A stretch of DNA of 64,000 nucleotides from Chloranthus sessilifolius (taxonomy: Eukaryota; Streptophyta; Magnoliopsida; Chloranthales; Chloranthaceae): assembly GCA_021018995.1 (NCBI GenBank), contig CM037585.1, positions 127,128,831 through 127,192,830 on the forward strand, written 5' to 3'. A program made the translations under genes and the position numbers. Shown in pieces: positions 11,975 through 24,550 of the stretch. The notes beneath the pieces are model-generated. The model worked only from the letters and a program-made list of their open reading frames with translations, did not search any database and was not told the origin of the DNA. The number at the start of each line of letters is the position of its first letter. Position 1 is the first letter of the stretch.

Positions 11975-14053
11975 GGCCCTGTTTGATACCAATGAAACTC
12001 CAAAGAGGAAATGAAATCAACTTCTTAATCGATTTCCTTTAGAAATGGATTTTCCACTATTTGATTAGTGTGTTTGAGAAATGAATTTCATTGGAAATTG
12101 ATTTCTCTTGTTTAATTAGTATCTGTGAAAATGAATTTTTAAATTTTGATCATTTATTATTAAAGTGAAATATTAACCAATAATTTTTTTACTGATATTC
12201 TATTATATTACAAATTAATACTATCGTAATCACTATTTATTACTAAATTACATAAGTTATAGTTTGAAAAGTCAAATTTTGACCAAACTTAAAATTTTGA
12301 TAAAAAAAAATATGTAAAGCTAAATAGCAAAGTTGTAAATTCTAGTATCTACTGTAAGTTTATATGTTAAAATGAAATTAAATTTCTATAAAAGTCAAAC
12401 TTTGGCTAAAATTTTAACTTTGGCCAAAAATTTTATTTGCAATGTACCAACAAGTTATAAAAGTCCAATTGTAAATTAATATAACAATATTCATATATAT
12501 CTTTAGGTTACACTAGTCAAAATTTGATCAAATATTCACTTTTAATAAAAGTCAAACTTTGACTAAACGTAAAACTTTGATTAATAATATTTTTTAAGAC
12601 TAAAGTACAAAGTTATATAGTAAATGCTAGTCTGTATTATATATTGAAACAAAATTAAAATTTTAAACTTGAAAGAAAATTCAATTTTTTTTAAAAGTCA
12701 AACTTTGACTAAATTTTTTTACTTTGACCAATAAAAAATTCGACAATCTATCGCCAACCTACAAATTAATATAACAGTATTCATATTCATCGCTAGGTTA
12801 CACTAGTAAAAACTTTGACTAAATATCAACTTTTAAAAAAGTCAAACTTTGACCAAATATAAAAAAAAATAAAAAAAAATTTAGTAATGTACTAGAAAGT
12901 AAGAAATTAAAAAAATGATAATCTCATTGGAGATACAGAAGTTCAAAAAAATCAAATTGTGTTTAAAAGTCAAAGTTTGACCAAATATCAAACTTTGACT
13001 GATTAAAATTTATATTACAAAAATATAAATAATAACAGTAATAATCACTATTTACTATCAATATACACTTCTCAACTTTTGACTAAAGTCAATATTTGAA
13101 TAAAAGTCAAATTTTGACTAAAAGTCAAACTTTGACCAATAAAAATGAGGCAATGTATTTTTAAATTATAAATGAAAATAATGATAGATATTTTTAATTA
13201 TAATATTTTACTAATAAAAATCTATAACATTTTATAGAAAATTGAATTTTGACCAAGAAAAAATTGTACTGATACAATATAAATTTATTTAGTAGCAGAC
13301 TCTATTTATAAGCAGGTTTCAAGTTTGACTAAAAATAAAATTTGTGTAAAAGTCAAAGTTTGACCAAAAGTCAAAGTTTGACTAAAGGTCAAACTATTGA
13401 CTAATACAATTGAGAATCTAGTATCAAATTATACATCAATACGGCAGTATCCTTTTTTCATCAACAAATTATTAGAGTCTAAGTTTAATAAAAAATAAAT
13501 TTTAATTAAAAGTCAAAGTTTGACCCTAAGTCAACCTTTGACCCTTAAAATTTTGATAATATATTACTAACTTACAACTTACTATCATGTTTCAGTAGTC
13601 AAAGTTTCATCAAATGTCAAAACTTTATATAGCTTATAAATCCAATTAAAGTTTGATTAAAATTCAACCTTTGACCAAAGTCAAATATTAGCTGAAAAGA
13701 GTATGATCTTGATAATGTAGTGATCATAGTGATCGTACTGGTATGATGGTCATAGAAATTGAAGTTACTTTTTAATAATCAATTTTTTTTTTGTTGCTTT
13801 TAGGTTTTTTACAAGTAACTTTAGATTTCCAATAACAAAACATTATTATTTTGTTAGTAGGAAACTCAATTTCACCCATTTGAAGGGTTGAAATGATTTC
13901 CTCCTAAAATGATTTGGTGTATGGAAATTCAATTTCCATGCGGGACGACTTAATTTTATTTGCATCTCCTTAAATAGCTATCAAACAATAACAATTGGAA
14001 ACTAAGTTTTATTTCCACAATGAAATTACATTTCCATGTTATCAAATAAGACC
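11975..14053. mobile_element. PIF/Harbinger-like non-autonomous element
   Basis: 2,079 bp with TSD TAA at 11972-11974 and 14054-14056. The ends are GGCCCTGTTTGATACC and, inverted, GGTCTTATTTGATAAC. TWA target site and GGSC...TTTGATA ends fit the PIF/Harbinger (Tourist-like) group. There is no transposase; the interior is AT-rich and filled with about twenty degenerate AGTCAAA-CTTTGACTAAA units in both orientations. Outer segments match each other as long subterminal inverted repeats (AATGGATTTTCC / GGAAATTCAATTTCC words). Confidence 0.8.
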
Positions 14054-14056
14054 TAA

Positions 14057-14580
14057 TGGGAAATGACTATTTGGTTATAAATATATGGGATGTTTGGTCC
14101 CAACGATTGCTCGACACAATTCAATCATCCCTATTAGCAAAAGCATCCCCATTGTGCTAGGAGATATTGAAAGCGAGAAGATCGTTGAAAATCGGCAATC
14201 TACCATTAATGGCTCACATTCAAAGTACGCACATATTTTTAATTTATGAATTGCTGTTTATTATTTTTGATTGATCATGTGCCTAGATTCTATGACATAT
14301 ATTTGGATGGTTGGATCAATAGATCCATAAAGATCCATCAATTGGTATCAGAGCCATGATTGGTATTTGATCGGTCAAAGCATAAGTATATGAGTTTTAT
14401 CTTGGTGTTTGATTTTAGGTTTTAAATAAATTTTGATTTTCCGATTCAAGATGATGTGATCTTCGCTCATGCAAAAGAGTTGTGCCTCTTGTTGGCGATT
14501 TGCCATTTATGGGTGATTTTGTGGATCCATTCGAATAAGAGGGTTTACCTCTTGTTGGCGATTTACCATTTAAACCCCAG
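14057..14580 (+). mobile_element. Copia E leader remnant with primer-binding site
   Basis: TGGTATCAGAGC at 14343-14354 is an exact match to the primer-binding site complementary to plant initiator tRNA-Met used by many LTR retrotransposons. The upstream block (14060-14340) has the look of LTR R/U5 sequence ending GATCCATCA. The downstream leader contains two copies of CCTCTTGTTGGCGATTT (near 14486 and 14549). No 3' LTR is present; the element is truncated at the inverted-repeat boundary. Confidence 0.65.
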
Positions 14581-14850
14581 AAAAACCATGCTAGAGGTAT
14601 TCATATCTTGACCTCTGCCTTCTTTTTTGTGTTTCTTGCTCATCAAACTACCCAAAATTTGGCAAGTACGGTGAATTCTGAGGGAGACTTGGGGACGACT
14701 ACAATGGGTATAGTGTATCTGTCCTACACTTTGTTTTATTTAGTGGCTTCACCAGTGGTCAGGGTGCCTGGATTGAAGAACGCTTTGGTCTTGGGGACTA
14801 TTGGCTATTGGTTATTCATTGCATCTAATTTGAAATACACAATGGTTCTT
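14581..14850 (+). pseudogene. Captured fragment of a UNC93-like protein gene
   Basis: Translation in the frame of 14608 gives residues typical of the N-terminal part of plant UNC93-like (MFS-type) membrane proteins: RGIHILTSAFFFVFLA, then QNLASTVN, GDLGTTTMGIVYLSYT, SKNALVLGT-like GLKNALVLGTIGYWLFIA, and SNLK...YTMV. This covers about two predicted membrane helices. A CCCCAG just before 14581 could be the original splice acceptor, so the piece looks like one host exon. Three residues expected between LK and YTMV are missing, and after 14850 the similarity stops. It lies between the primer-binding site and the gag of the copia E remnant, so it was probably captured by that element. Not a functional transporter gene. 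Confidence 0.72.
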
Positions 14851-16039
14851 GAAGAAGACGACCAACCAGTGTCTCCTTTACTTGTACGATGGGTCTAAAG
14901 GCCCAGTGATCTGACCCATTATGCAAGTCTATATGATGGACCCATATAAGTACTAGACCCGACCTAGTTTGTGACCTGGTCCAACCGATAATCGGACTCG
15001 AGTTATGACACGGTCCAGTCCATGGCCCGATCCAGTTCATGACCCGATCCAGTCCATGACCCGGTTTGACTCGTTTGATATGACCCATTTGTTCTTAAGG
15101 CCCATTTTGACTCGTATTATTCCTTATTCTTTTCGGACAATTTATGAGCTATCTATAGGTCAGACTTTCGAACATTATATATAGATTTTGACTTTCTCGG
15201 ACATTTCGGATCTATTTTTGAAGTCTATTTTTAACAATAAGTTCTCTGTTGTGACATTTTTTTTATCTGACGTCTTTTTGATAATTTTTCATCGGATAAT
15301 TATTGTATATCTTGGGTGCCTTTAATTAAAGTAGGGTATTGGAGGTTGATCTCTAGCACCAAGACTAGTACTTAAATAATGTTACCCGATTATTATTAAT
15401 ATTTTTTTTACACTTACCTACAACATGGTCTAGATTTGGCTACTTGCATCTCTTAAGTGGCTTAATTTTTTTTTATTTTCACCATTTTTTTTACCATCTT
15501 AAATATTATAAAACTCAAATAGAAAACATGACTTTGAATGATTCTTCTGTCAAATGGTGATGATCTTTCCTAGTATCATAATTTTCATAGTGAAGTTTAA
15601 TTTTGTACAAGACCGTATTACAAATTTAGTGAAAGTGTGTAGTAAATATTGACATCACAACTTAAAGGATTACTTCTGTCTAACGGTGATGAATCACTTA
15701 ATATTGTGTGATGATTGTATTTTACTATTCATTATTTTGTGTGTGGGTACTCCTCACGTGTTGTAACTCGGCCCAACGGAGGGTCATAACGATACAATTA
15801 ATATCACAATCATTAATGAAAATTGAGAAAGCGGCTAGTGTGTTATGATTCGACCCAACGAAGGGTTATAATGATACAAATTGCTTCTCAATAAAATCAC
15901 ATTGGTTTTAATTTCTATTATATTCCTTGACATATTTTAACTCTTGCGTCACATACTATAATTGTAACCTTGTGGAATTGATATTACTTCAATTGTATGT
16001 GAACATAATAAAGCCCTTGATTATTGTGCAGCATTGAAC
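14851..16039. other. Spacer between captured fragment and copia gag
   Basis: No gene. 14940-15085 is a run of imperfect repeats built on GACCCGATCCAGTCCATG. 15530-15720 has two AATGATTCTTCTGTCAAATGGTGATGA-like copies, and 15755-15870 has two copies of a block built on CCCAACGGAGGGTCATAA. These are likely leader sequence of the copia E element. Confidence 0.55.
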
Positions 16040-16767
16040 ACATCTTCTATTACTAATATGATTAGTGGAATTGAACTTTTAAGTGGCTCAAATTATGACA
16101 ACTGGAAGGAACAAGTTGCAATTGTTTTAGGCTGCATGGATCTTGACTATGCTATATGATCTGATAAATCCAAGGTGCTCACCACTGATGTCTCAACTGA
16201 GGATTTCGCAGTGAACAATATGGATTTGAAAAAATGGGATAGATCAAATCGTATGAGTCTCATGATCATAAAGAGTTTCATTACTGATGTGATCCGGGGA
16301 GGTATTCTTGGCTCGCATAATATAAAGGAATACGTGCAAGCCATTCAGGAATAATTTCATGGTACTTTTAAGGCACTTGCCAATAGTATTATTGTTAAAA
16401 TGGGAACCATGAAATATGATGATCATAGTAGCGTACGGGACCACATTATGAGAATGAGTGGCATGACGACTCAATTGAAAGAAATTGACATGAGTTTTTC
16501 TTAGGGTTATCTTGTTCACTTCATTAAGACTTCTCTTCCTACACAATTTGGCCCGTTCAAGATTAATTATAACACGCAGAAAGAGAAATGAAAAATGAAC
16601 GAGCTAATCGCTCAATGTACAAGAATAAGAAAGACTTCGGGCTGAAAAACCTGAAAGTGCTCATTACCCCGCTCTTGAACCATCGAAAGAAAGTTTCAAA
16701 CGAAAAAAAGGACCATATAAAGGAAATAATGTAAAAGTTTCTTCACCATAAACCAAACAATGAGAAG
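16040..16767 (+). pseudogene. gag: Copia E gag fragment
   Basis: Frame around 16061 reads LLSGSNYDNWKEQVAI, then KKWDRSNRMSLMIIKSFI, MGTMKYDDHSSVRDHIMRM, YLVHFIKTSLPTQFGPFK and NYNTQKEK. These are the successive motifs of the copia gag domain (UBN2 type). Stops interrupt it at 16158, 16351, 16502 and later. Toward 16760 it reaches a GDQWID-like sequence expected just before the protease, and there the right arm of the inverted repeat begins. It is a truncated, dead fragment. Confidence 0.82.
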
Positions 16768-17404
16768 TTGGCGATCAATGGATTGACCACAGTGACGACC
16801 ACTAAAATAGAAATTTCTAACAGATGGATCTTGAGATCATGTCATTTGTTGTTAGAAAAAGGTTTAGGAATCAATCAAAGTAATCCGAAGTACCTATAGT
16901 GTTCGGTACCTATCAGACGGTCAACTTTTGATTCCGTATGTCACAGATCGCCATATAAATTTTGGCGCTGGGATCGCCTGATCCAATCTGCCGATCCCGA
17001 TTCAATCCACAGAAATATTCGGGTTCAGTTCGATTCATTATACCGAACTTGCATCCCTAATATCTACAAAGAGAGGCACGGGGAACATGTGAAGACAAAA
17101 ACACTATATTTTTATTTTCTTTCTTTTTTTCTCTTAGAAGTATCTTTAATTAATTTATCTTAGTTGTGGGATAGGCAAAAGCATTCATTGAGATGCTAAA
17201 TAATTTGATTTGGCTTTTGGTGAAGTACAGGAATAGTGATTTGGCTTTTATTGATATGCTCAATAATTAAAGAGATGCTCATTGGTTGAAGCTAATGCTC
17301 CCAAGTCGATAAAGAAATGCATATAAGACAAATGACTTTTGACAGGAACAAGAATGGGTTCCCATCCACATGGAACAAGAGGACGAGCATGATGTTGGCT
17401 CTAC

Positions 17405-17625
17405 TCATGGGTCAAAATTTCGTCCGATACCGATACGTATCGGATGATACGTACTGGTATTGGACCAGGACGATACAGTACATTCAATGTATAGTATCGT
17501 CCATTTTATATACAAATGCCCGGACGATACATTCAATGTATCATCCAGTAAGTTATTGTTCCGATACGTATCGATTTGGAGCTCGAATGATATGTATCAG
17601 ATACCCGAGATTTTGACCCTTGGCT
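17405..17625. mobile_element. Palindromic MITE (right arm copy)
   Basis: Inverted counterpart of 10985-11198, with the same CGATACGTATCGG and GATACATTCAATGTATC palindromes. Open frames across it are by-products of the palindromes. Confidence 0.58.
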
Positions 17626-18386
17626 CTACTTCCCCACTCTTTTATCTAGGATTCATTTGTATCTTGTGGAACCCTCTCTCCCCACCCATTTAAAAATTAA
17701 ATATGGTGTTTAAATAAACTTACATCATTAATGATTTAAATTGTGACCCTTCCGCCCCTTTGACTGGTGTTCTTCGTGTAAATACCCCTTGGATTTAGTA
17801 AACTGTTGCTGACCGCCTTTGATTGTGAGACGGACGCTAACAAAAAAACATAAAATCATTTTACCCCTTACTAACTTCAAAAAATTATATTCTTATTTCT
17901 CTTGATTGATTCCGTTATGTTACACAAGCATGATTAGTTGATAGATTCCTAGTCTTTGATCTCTTGATCGATGATCAAGATGGGTAAGACGTCACTTAAG
18001 ATGTTATTTATCTCGAGAAAATCTATCTGATACTAATTATTGACAAACAATGAGAAAATTTTCAAAATCACCGTTCTCCTATCTCTTAAATAGAAATTCT
18101 TCAAATGCTAGCTTTTCCCATTCAAATGGGATCGATTTTCTTCTACTTCATTGATTAACGGTGTGGTCACATTATATGAGAAAAAATTTCATGCTGCGAG
18201 ATTCCTATGATCTTAGATGTCTTGATCGATACAGTCACTCACATCAAACGAGAAGCTTTTAATAGTTGATGGAAACTTATGGTCTTCGATCTCTTGATCG
18301 ACGGTCGCGATGTAGTGACATAAGATGGATTTGTTTTTAGAAGAGTTGAGGGTTAGACGGAGAGACAAAGATGACCGTAATAATTA

Positions 18387-19150
18387 CTTATAATTAGGGC
18401 TGCAAAAGAGCCTAGAGCCAGTCCGACAGCTCGGCTCGGCTTGGCCTGAAAATGAGCGCTGTAATTTCTCTCTTAAGCTCAACTCGAGTGCCAGAGCCGA
18501 GCTTTTTATTTAAAACTCGGTTGAAGTAATGTTAAGCTAGAGCTAAACTTGTAAAGTTCGGTTCGACCCAGCTCGGTTTGATTAATAGTATATAATACTT
18601 TTATTTATAATAAAATTGATTTTATATAATTTTGATTTATTTTTTTATTTTATTTTCCCCCTTATAGTAATGGTTACATTATCTATGAAGTTTTCTCTCT
18701 CCCCCTTTCCGCAATCATTAATGTTGTAACTACTAACACGACAATTGACTAACCAATCAACACCTACGGCCAACACCTACGCTCTTAATCAATATTTAGC
18801 GCATTAAATTTAAACACCTATTTATCCAATCGATCCGTTAAATCCAAAAGGACTAAGGATTAAATTATATATTAGTGCTTTCATTTATTAAATTTTATTA
18901 AAGCTTTCATCTATTAAAAAAAGAAGAGGCTGTTTAAAACAACATCACAAAAAAAAATTCTAATAAATTTTATTTAGCTCGAAGCTCAACTCGACTCTAA
19001 TCAAGCTTGATAGAGCCGAATTATAGTTCAGACTTTTCAATGTCGAACGGCCTAGAGCCAAGTTTCAGCTCGGCTCGTATATAAGGTAGAGCCAAGCTAT
19101 AGCTGACCCAAGCTCGGGCTTGGCTTGACTCGGTTGCAGCCCTAATTATG
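18387..19150. mobile_element. hAT-like element (right arm copy)
   Basis: Begins ATAATTAGGGCTGCA and ends TGCAGCCCTAATTAT, with GAGCTTGGCT-type subterminal words. Inverted counterpart of 9453-10206; superfamily tentative for the same reason. Confidence 0.55.
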
Positions 19151-20414
19151 AGCTTTGTTTCTAGAATTACTATTTTCATAATGTCTCCCAAATAAATCTA
19201 ATTTTTTTACCATAAAACAAAATTATTCTTAAAAAATACCATTACACCCTAAAATTCCTCTATGAGGCCAAGTTTAAATAGTGTGTGTGGGGTTTCCCTG
19301 GTTAGGACTTTTTTTGTTATTTGACACCAGTGATCGTCCGCAAATGTCACTGCATAGAATAGAAAAGGTTGTATGAGAAGCATAGACGATAACAACTTCA
19401 AATATTAAATCCCCAACTATGCTTGATGGACTGCCTCTATAAATTACTTATAAAAACAAGGAGAATTACTTATAACTTATGAGTGTTGTCTCTATCCACT
19501 ATTATCTAAAAATAGTAATCAAATTATTAATGACGGGACGCAAAAAAGAAATAAGCCCCTACCTTCAAAATTAATGAAGATTTTCTTTAAGGTCAAAGAA
19601 TTCCATCTAATTAAGTATGATTTTACCTATGATAGCATCTTTTATATAAATCTCAAGATGTCCCAATTATTGCAATCCTTTGACAGCATCCTTAAGTGTG
19701 ACGTCCCCAAAATTCATGTTTTAATTTGAGCCATTGCACACAGGCTAAGTGCGCGTGCCTGGTACAACACACTGTGCATATGTACAACCTAAAGGCAAAT
19801 TTTTTATGGAAAATAAAAGTTTATTAATGATTAAAACTTATTTAATCAGTTGGGCCGACTAATCAGGCCGATTGTTTGAGTCGACTAATTGGGCCGACTA
19901 TTTGGACCGACTTTGAGCCTGAATTAGGATCTTTAGATATGTAACAATTACCGACTTGGGTGTGTGGGTTTCACACCTAATCAAAACAAGTGAATAAGAC
20001 TAAAACATTTGCTTTGGTATTATAGCTTAACACCGAAAACGGGCACAAAAATAAAAGGGCAAGAAGCTTCTTACCTAAGCTTTGCTTTGCAAGAAATTGA
20101 GAAAGAGAGAGCTTGAGAGAAAATGATGAACGCCCTTGCGTTTTGGTTGATCTCTCCCTCTCTTTTTCTAAGGGCTCGTTCGGGAGCCAAGGAAATTACT
20201 TTCCTTCAGCATTTTCTGTAAAAAATGATTTTCCTGAGCTTTTCTTATGTTCTTGAGTTTATTTTGGTTGCGTATTTTCTAAGCATTTTCTGCTGAAGTG
20301 ACGGATGATTTTCGGATGAATTTGCTCAGAAAAGCTCAATTTCTGAGCTGAGCTACAATTTGTATAGAATTGGTATCAGGTACCCAACCCATGCACCAAG
20401 GGCAATGGACGGAT

Positions 20415-20576
20415 CACTACAAAAAATAAGACTATTAGTGGCAGTTTTTTTCAGCAAAAAATTACCGCTATTAACCAAAAAACTATTAAGAGTATTAGCG
20501 GCAACAGTATTAGCGGTTGTTTTCTGTTAATAGCGGTAGTTTATACCTGCCGCTAATAATCTTATTTTTTGTAATA
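20415..20576. mobile_element. CACTA-type MITE (right arm copy)
   Basis: Starts CACTACAAAAAATAAGACTA and ends with its inverted repeat. TSD GAT (20412-20414 and 20577-20579) is the complement of the ATC at the left-arm copy, as expected if the insertion predates the inverted duplication. Confidence 0.86.
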
Positions 20577-21827
20577 GATTTAATTCCTTTGACATTTATA
20601 TATTTTGGTGCAATTTACAACAAAAATAAGGACCTTACATGAAGTTCAGGTATGGATGTATATAAGATGATCTCCACCCTGCACATGATGAAGAGAAGTT
20701 TGGTTGAATCGATTTGAAAATTTCAATTTTGACAACTTATAATTTTTGTTCATAATATTATTTTCGGTTTTAATACACTCATCTGATGGTCAATCAAATG
20801 TTGGTGGATTTTCTTATTTTAACTTTGTTTTGATTGGATTTGGTGGACTGACTCCAACTTAAAACTCGGGGATCAACTGAATATGATGTACCCCAATTTT
20901 GTTACCCTTGTGTTACATATTATAGTCTTATGGATGACCCATTTGTCTCTACTATGCAACTAACCAAGTTTGGATTCAACAACTATTTAGCAAGGGTCAA
21001 GGCGATTTAATTATGATAAATTTGGGTAAGATTTGAAAAAAATTTAGAAAAATTCCAGCGATTATAAAATATAAATATTAAAAAATATAAAAAGATATAA
21101 CCTATTCAAAGTTTAAAATGATGTTTTTAAACAAGAAAATAAGTACATTATATAATCCAAATGCATCTCAAATCCATAATCATAAAACAAGAACAATACA
21201 TAGGATGTTTAAAGCAAGTGCCAAAAAACAAATTCAAAAAAATTGAAAAGATTCAACGAAGACCCATGATTTCAAGATCTCTTTATGCATGATTGGGTTG
21301 GTAAAGACCATGATTCTCATGATCCCTCAAATGATTTATTTATTTATTTATTTATTTATTCATGCTAAACTAAAATCGAACTGATAACTATCAATTTCTA
21401 GTTTCCCAAATCGAAACTGAACTGATAAAAATTGTTTTCAAGTAAATCCCCATCGACGTACACGTTTAAGACAGCATTTCGAGAATCTGCCCGACTAAAG
21501 TGTTAAACACACTACAAATTTAAAGTATATAAATTTTGACGATCATCCAATCAATATAACATTTTTGATGAAGGTCATAAATACGTGCGGCTGTAAAGTG
21601 TGGAAGAAAACAATGCACTTTCTTGACATTTTCTTGAGAAAGTGTAGAACACAAGAAAATGTCATAAATGCTAAGAAAATGAGTTTTTGAGTAACTCAAG
21701 AACGACCCTCAAGAAAATGACTTTCAGCAGAAACTGAGCTAGCCATTTTCTTGAGAAAATGGGGTTCTGTGCAGCAATTGCTGAACGAACCCTAAAGGCT
21801 CATTCGGGAGCCAAGGAAATGACTTTC

Positions 21828-23494
21828 TGTAATATCCCAAAAAATTGCGTTGAACAGTGACCTCGAGATCCGTGCTTGATTGGTCATAGGTTTGACCAAG
21901 TGGAAGTCCACAAGTGACTCGAGAGTGATGAACGGATATGATGTGAATATGATGTAAGTGTGTGTAGTGTAATGTTTATCTGGAGTCGCATATACATATT
22001 TTGGGTGTATGTGCTTAACACCAAGACATGGGGGATATAAGGGTTTAATAACCCTAAATTCATTATTTTGGGTTGTTGAAAAGAGTTAAGAGAGAGAGAT
22101 GTAAAGAGGGTTGTTGAACAAAAAGTAAATGCAAGCTAAGGGAGGGGGATTCGAGCAATAAACCCCGGATTCAACGCGAGGGATCCTTTGGAGCCAAAGC
22201 TGGATCCCTAGCCATTCCAACCTTGTGATCCAATCAAATTAAGATTTGATTGAGGTAAAATTTTGGTGAATTAAATGCATAGATCATAGAGGTTTAGTTG
22301 TAGTAAAAAATACTTAAAATCATAGGATAAAGGCTTAGAAAAAGAAAGAGAAATTGTTGAGAATGATTTGGAAGATCAGCCCGAGAGGGGGCTGAATCTG
22401 ACCAAATCGATTAATCGAAATTGGAGTTCGATTAATCGATTTTGGTCTGAAAGTTGAAAAGTCAAGTAAGCTCGATTTCGATTAATCAAAATTGTTTTCG
22501 ATTAATATTTTTGGATTTCGATTAGTCGATTTCGAAATCGACTAATCGACTGGGTACCTCCAGTGGCAGGAGAAACAAGACCTGAGGAAATCGACTAATC
22601 GACTTGAGAAATCGATTAATCGATTTTGGATTTTGATTAATCGATTTGGAAATCGACTAATCGATTTCGGACTTCGACTACTCGATTTAAGAATCGACCA
22701 TGCTATGCCAGGAAATTCGATTAAACGATTTGGGATCGATTAATCAATTTTGGCTTTCGATCAATCGATTTTGGGAATCGATTAATCGATTTGTGTTTCG
22801 ATTAATCGATTTTGGGAATCGATTAATGGATTTTGGCAGACTCAGTTGACTTTTAAATTTTTCTTTAAGATTAAGGGAGGGTCTAGGACCTTCTTTGTTA
22901 CATCTTTAGTGATGGATTGCATGTGTTATGTTGTACCATATGTGGTACATGTGAGCATGAGCACAAGGAATTGCGTGGGACCTTGATGCTTGAAATTTCA
23001 AAGACTTGAGGTAGGGAACACCTTGAACATGTACTTTAATTTTAAGAGCATGTATGTAGAGATATAATTATTAGATTTGAAGTTGTTTTAACTATGAAAA
23101 GCTTTGTGAAAATGAGTGCGTGTGTGACACCAAGAATGTGATAAAGGCATCGGTATGATGCAAGAAATTAAAAACAAGTAGTCTAATGAGATTGAGACAT
23201 CCCCAGGGGATGAGAAAGTAATAAAGGCATCAGGTGTGATGCGGGTATGTATACATCCCAAGGATGTATATGTATATACAACTGAATAATTACTGTTGAG
23301 GCCTAACTGATATAAGATAGCACACTTACACGGTGAACAAATATATGTAAAGCACATGATATTTTTGTTATTTGAGTTTTGATAGGATACCCCACCGACG
23401 TGACGGGATACCCACGACTAACGCGGCAGGATATCCGTGATCGGTACAACGGCCAATCCGTATACCAGTGCGGAGGTTTATCCGTAACAGTAAG
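21828..23494 (+). repeat. Element A 5' LTR, part 1
   Basis: First 1,667 bp of A's 5' LTR up to the insertion of B; it continues at 38908-39786. A candidate TATA box GATATAAGGG lies near 22033, and a palindrome array at 22405-22840. Near the end are the conserved CCCACCGACG...GGATATCC blocks shared with B and D. Confidence 0.92.
22405..22840. repeat. TCGATTAATCGA palindrome array, A 5' LTR
   Basis: A dozen or more copies and variants of the 12-bp palindrome TCGATTAATCGA at irregular spacing, some mutated (for example TCGACTAATCGAC). One embedded ACTGG-N6-CCAGT motif lies near 22548-22563. By position it lies in a putative LTR intron. Confidence 0.9.
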
Positions 23495-24079
23495 TGTAAT
23501 AGCCCGAAAAATCACGCTAAACTATGACCTCGGGATCCGTGCACGATCGGTCACAGGTTTGACCAATTAGGAGTTCGATAGTTAGCATTGAGTGTGATGA
23601 GCGATTGAGATGTGATGGGTTGAATGTCTATGTGGTGTGTGTTGTAAATGTGAAGTCGCATACACCTATCGCAGTGTATGTGCTCAACACACAAGAGAGG
23701 AAAGAGATAAAAGGGTTTAATAACCCTAAAATCTGAAATTGGTTGTTGAGAGAGGAGTAAAGAAGAGAGAGAGAGAGAGGAGTAAAGAGATTAAACAAGA
23801 GTTATTGGGTGATTGGGGGGGGGGATTCAAGCATTAAAGAGACCGATTCAATGCAAGGAATCCGTTCAAGCAAAGGCTGGAACCCTAGCCTTTCCAACCA
23901 CTCGATTGAAATCAATTTGAGATTGATTGAAGGTAAGATTTTTTATAATTTAAATGCATAGATTAGAAGGGTGAATAGTAGCTAGAAATGTTGTGAAATG
24001 TAGAACAAAGGGTTGGAAAAATGAGAGGAAAAAAAGTGTGGAAAAAGATTGGGAAGAACAGCTCGAAAAGGGCTGAATC

Positions 24080-24550
24080 TGACAATTTCGATTAATCGAA
24101 ATTGGCCAGGAAGTTGAAAAGTCAGAGGACCCCGATTTCGATTAATCGAATTGGAGTTAGATTAATCGACTTTGGATTTCGATTAATCGATTTGGGTATC
24201 GATTAATCGACTGGGAACCTCCAGTGGACCCAAGGGGGGCTGGAGGAAATGATTTGGGAAAATCGACTAATCGAAATGGGATTTCGATTAATCGATTTCA
24301 ATTTTTGATTAATCAATTTGGGATCGATTAATCGATTTTAGGAACTCGATTACTCGAATTGAGAATCGACTTGGCTGAACAGAGAATTTCGATTAATCGA
24401 ATTAGAATTCGATTAATCGAATGAGAATCTCGATTAATCGATTTGAAAATCGATTAATCGATATGGACTTTCGATTAATCGATTTTTGGAATCGATTAAT
24501 CGAATTTATTCGATTAATCGATTTTGGAGTTCGATTAATCGATCGAGATA
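24080..24550. repeat. TCGATTAATCGA palindrome array, B 5' LTR
   Basis: About fifteen copies of TCGATTAATCGA and close variants, with one ACTGG-N6-CCAGT motif near 24207. Compared with 34525-35010, one repeat unit near the start is missing, so array length has changed since insertion. Confidence 0.9.

Larger units (their letters stand above)
16768..21827. repeat. Outer inverted repeat, right arm (inner part)
   Basis: Reverse complement of about 6750-11834. It is diverged by many substitutions and small indels, so it is not a trivial assembly mirror. Contained elements: the palindromic MITE (about 17405-17625), the hAT-like element (about 18387-19150) and the CACTA MITE (20415-20576). No coding genes. 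The arm is interrupted by element A at 21828 and resumes at 50064. Confidence 0.88.

Noticed and set aside
14608-14898. Functional small membrane protein gene
   Set aside because: It starts at TTG rather than ATG, covers about two helices of a larger UNC93-like protein, loses residues and is embedded in a retroelement remnant.
16147-16546. Minus-strand open frames of 65 and 100 codons
   Set aside because: Antisense shadows of the copia E gag fragment, whose plus-strand motifs are clear.
1-21827. The large inverted repeat as an assembly mirror artefact
   Set aside because: The arms differ by many substitutions, small indels and by which insertions they carry, so they are separate loci.
22405-22840. 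Regular short repeats resembling a CRISPR array
   Set aside because: Repeats are 12-bp palindromes with irregular, non-unique, short spacing inside a plant LTR; there are no cas genes and the organism is a plant.
23823-23932. Exon 1 of an LTR-encoded protein starting at an ATG near 23850 and joining in phase to the acidic exon
   Set aside because: The ATG exists only in the B 5' LTR (ACG in the 3' LTR), and the corresponding frames in A and D contain stops, so a conserved coding exon 1 is not supported.
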